The notes beneath the pieces are model-generated. The model searched no databases. It was not told the origin of the DNA and saw only the letters and a list, made by a program, of their open reading frames with translations. From the NCBI GenBank assembly GCA_030154385.1, contig JASKJZ010000221.1:1-5050 (forward strand): a stretch of 5,050 nucleotides of DNA, written 5' to 3'. Numbering within the stretch: position 1 is the first letter of the stretch; every line of letters begins with the position of its first letter. The DNA comes from Clostridiales bacterium (GTDB lineage: Bacteria > Bacillota_A > Clostridia > Lachnospirales > Lachnospiraceae). A program made the position numbers and the translations under genes. Shown in pieces: positions 4,197 through 5,050 of the stretch.

Positions 4197-5050
4197 ATGG
4201 AGCCTATTGTTTTTTCGGCAAATTCAAAGAATATATCGCAAAAGCTTGCAATTTTATCAGATGCGGCAAAATATGATGTTGCGTGCACGTCCAGTGGAGT
4301 TGATCGGAAGGGAAATGGAACTGGTATTGGAAATGCTGTGAAAGCAGGGCTTTGTCACTGTTTTGCTGCGGATGGACGTTGCATTTCTCTTCTAAAAATA
4401 CTATTTAGTAATGAATGTATTTATGACTGTAAATACTGTATCAACAGACGATCGAATGATGTGGTAAGAACTTCTTTTACCCCAAAGGAGGTAGCCGATC
4501 TTACGATTGAGTTTTATCGCAGGAACTATATTGAAGGACTTTTTCTAAGCTCAGGAGTGGTTAAAAACCCCAATTATACAATGGAGCAGTTATATGAAAC
4601 CCTTCGGTTGGTTCGTGAAGAATATCATTTTAATGGTTATATTCATGTCAAGGCAATCCCAGGAGCGGATAGTGATATTATTGAGCGGACGGGCTATCTG
4701 GCGGATCGAATGAGCGTAAACTTAGAGTTACCAACTGCGGAGGGCTTAAAATCATTGGCGCCCAATAAGAGTAGGGCTACAATATTAAAACCGATGCGTC
4801 AAATACAGCTTGGTAAAAAGGAGAGTCAATATCGTTTGTCAGGGCGAGATGAAATTATAGTACGAAATAACAATACGAAGCTAGCGGTAAAAAAGAAGGA
4901 AGCATTATTTGTACCAGCAGGACAAAGTACACAGATGATTATTGGTGCGACACTAGAAACGGATTACCAGATTCTTAAGGTAGCGGAATCACTGTACGAT
5001 AAATTTGACTTAAAAAGAGTCTTCTACTCTGCTTTTATCAATACCACAAT
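4197..5050 (+). CDS. Putative DNA modification/repair radical SAM protein, N-terminal 284 codons
   Basis: The first 284 codons of a protein that should total a little over 400 residues; the 3' end lies beyond the window. After an N-terminal segment with the family-typical KLAILSDAAKYDVACTSSG (16-34), the radical SAM cluster motif CIYDCKYC (74-81) supplies C74, C78 and C81 for a 4Fe-4S centre that cleaves S-adenosylmethionine. Further family features are FLSSGVVKNPNYTMEQLYE (about 114-132), YIHVKAIPGA, and RMSVNLELPTAEGLKSLAPN. This matches the radical SAM group usually encoded next to a uracil-DNA-glycosylase-like protein (TIGR03916 with partner TIGR03915). The substrate is unknown. The ATG follows GGAGGGG (4187-4193). 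It is transcribed divergently from the kinase, with possible SOS-type control. The partner gene would be expected just beyond the right edge. Confidence 0.9.
   Translation, partial: MEPIVFSANSKNISQKLAILSDAAKYDVACTSSGVDRKGNGTGIGNAVKAGLCHCFAADGRCISLLKILFSNECIYDCKYCINRRSNDVVRTSFTPKEVADLTIEFYRRNYIEGLFLSSGVVKNPNYTMEQLYETLRLVREEYHFNGYIHVKAIPGADSDIIERTGYLADRMSVNLELPTAEGLKSLAPNKSRATILKPMRQIQLGKKESQYRLSGRDEIIVRNNNTKLAVKKKEALFVPAGQSTQMIIGATLETDYQILKVAESLYDKFDLKRVFYSAFINTT

Noticed and set aside
4061..4288. Upstream extension of the histidine kinase frame by 76 residues, starting at 4288
   Set aside because: It would run through the divergent promoter and the first codons of the radical SAM gene. The ATG at 4060 has a good ribosome binding site and gives a normal kinase beginning just before the first membrane helix.
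1..5050. CRISPR array, insertion sequence ends, integrase or toxin-antitoxin pair
   Set aside because: I saw no regularly spaced repeats, no transposase or recombinase motifs, no paired terminal repeats and no recognisable toxin or antitoxin. The GIY-YIG/DUF2087 pair is not a known toxin-antitoxin arrangement.

Overview
The window looks like a low-GC Firmicute chromosome, most likely a Clostridia/Lachnospiraceae-type genome. The reasons are AT-rich coding sequence, strong AGGAGG-type ribosome binding sites, and a gene set that is typical of that group: a DUF4177 protein, a GIY-YIG/DUF2087 pair, an XRE regulator carrying a desulfoferrodoxin tail, and a DNA-repair-linked radical SAM protein. 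This placement is inference from family distribution, not from a marker gene.

Layout. Positions 1-343 (minus strand) hold the 5' end of a DUF4177 gene that leaves the window, preceded by a short charged, coiled-coil-like reading frame with no usable start. Positions 344-539 are an AT-rich regulatory gap with a good plus-strand promoter. Positions 540-1960 (plus strand) form one probable transcription unit: a GIY-YIG-family protein, a translationally coupled DUF2087 protein, a decayed N-terminal piece of a chloramphenicol acetyltransferase-type gene, and an XRE-desulfoferrodoxin fusion regulator. Positions 1961-2130 are non-coding. A bidirectional terminator (2130-2177) then separates this unit from the minus-strand block.

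The minus-strand block runs from about 4060 down to 2179: a membrane histidine kinase, its NarL/LuxR-type response regulator 3 nt downstream, and then a tRNA-Gly(CCC) with its own promoter. Divergent from the kinase, across a 136-bp intergenic region, a radical SAM gene of the DNA modification/repair type begins at 4197 and leaves the window. Its promoter contains two imperfect LexA/DinR-like boxes inside a long inverted repeat.

How the parts work together. The kinase and regulator clearly form one two-component system; the signal and targets are not visible here. The XRE-desulfoferrodoxin protein could be a redox or oxygen-species sensing regulator, with an unknown target. The radical SAM gene may be damage-inducible. 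The 1-1372 stretch, with an orphan frame, a broken acetyltransferase and small accessory genes, looks rearranged, but no transposase, integrase or attachment site is visible. I did not find a clearly new multi-gene system; the most notable points are the fusion regulator, the acetyltransferase remnant and the candidate SOS operator.
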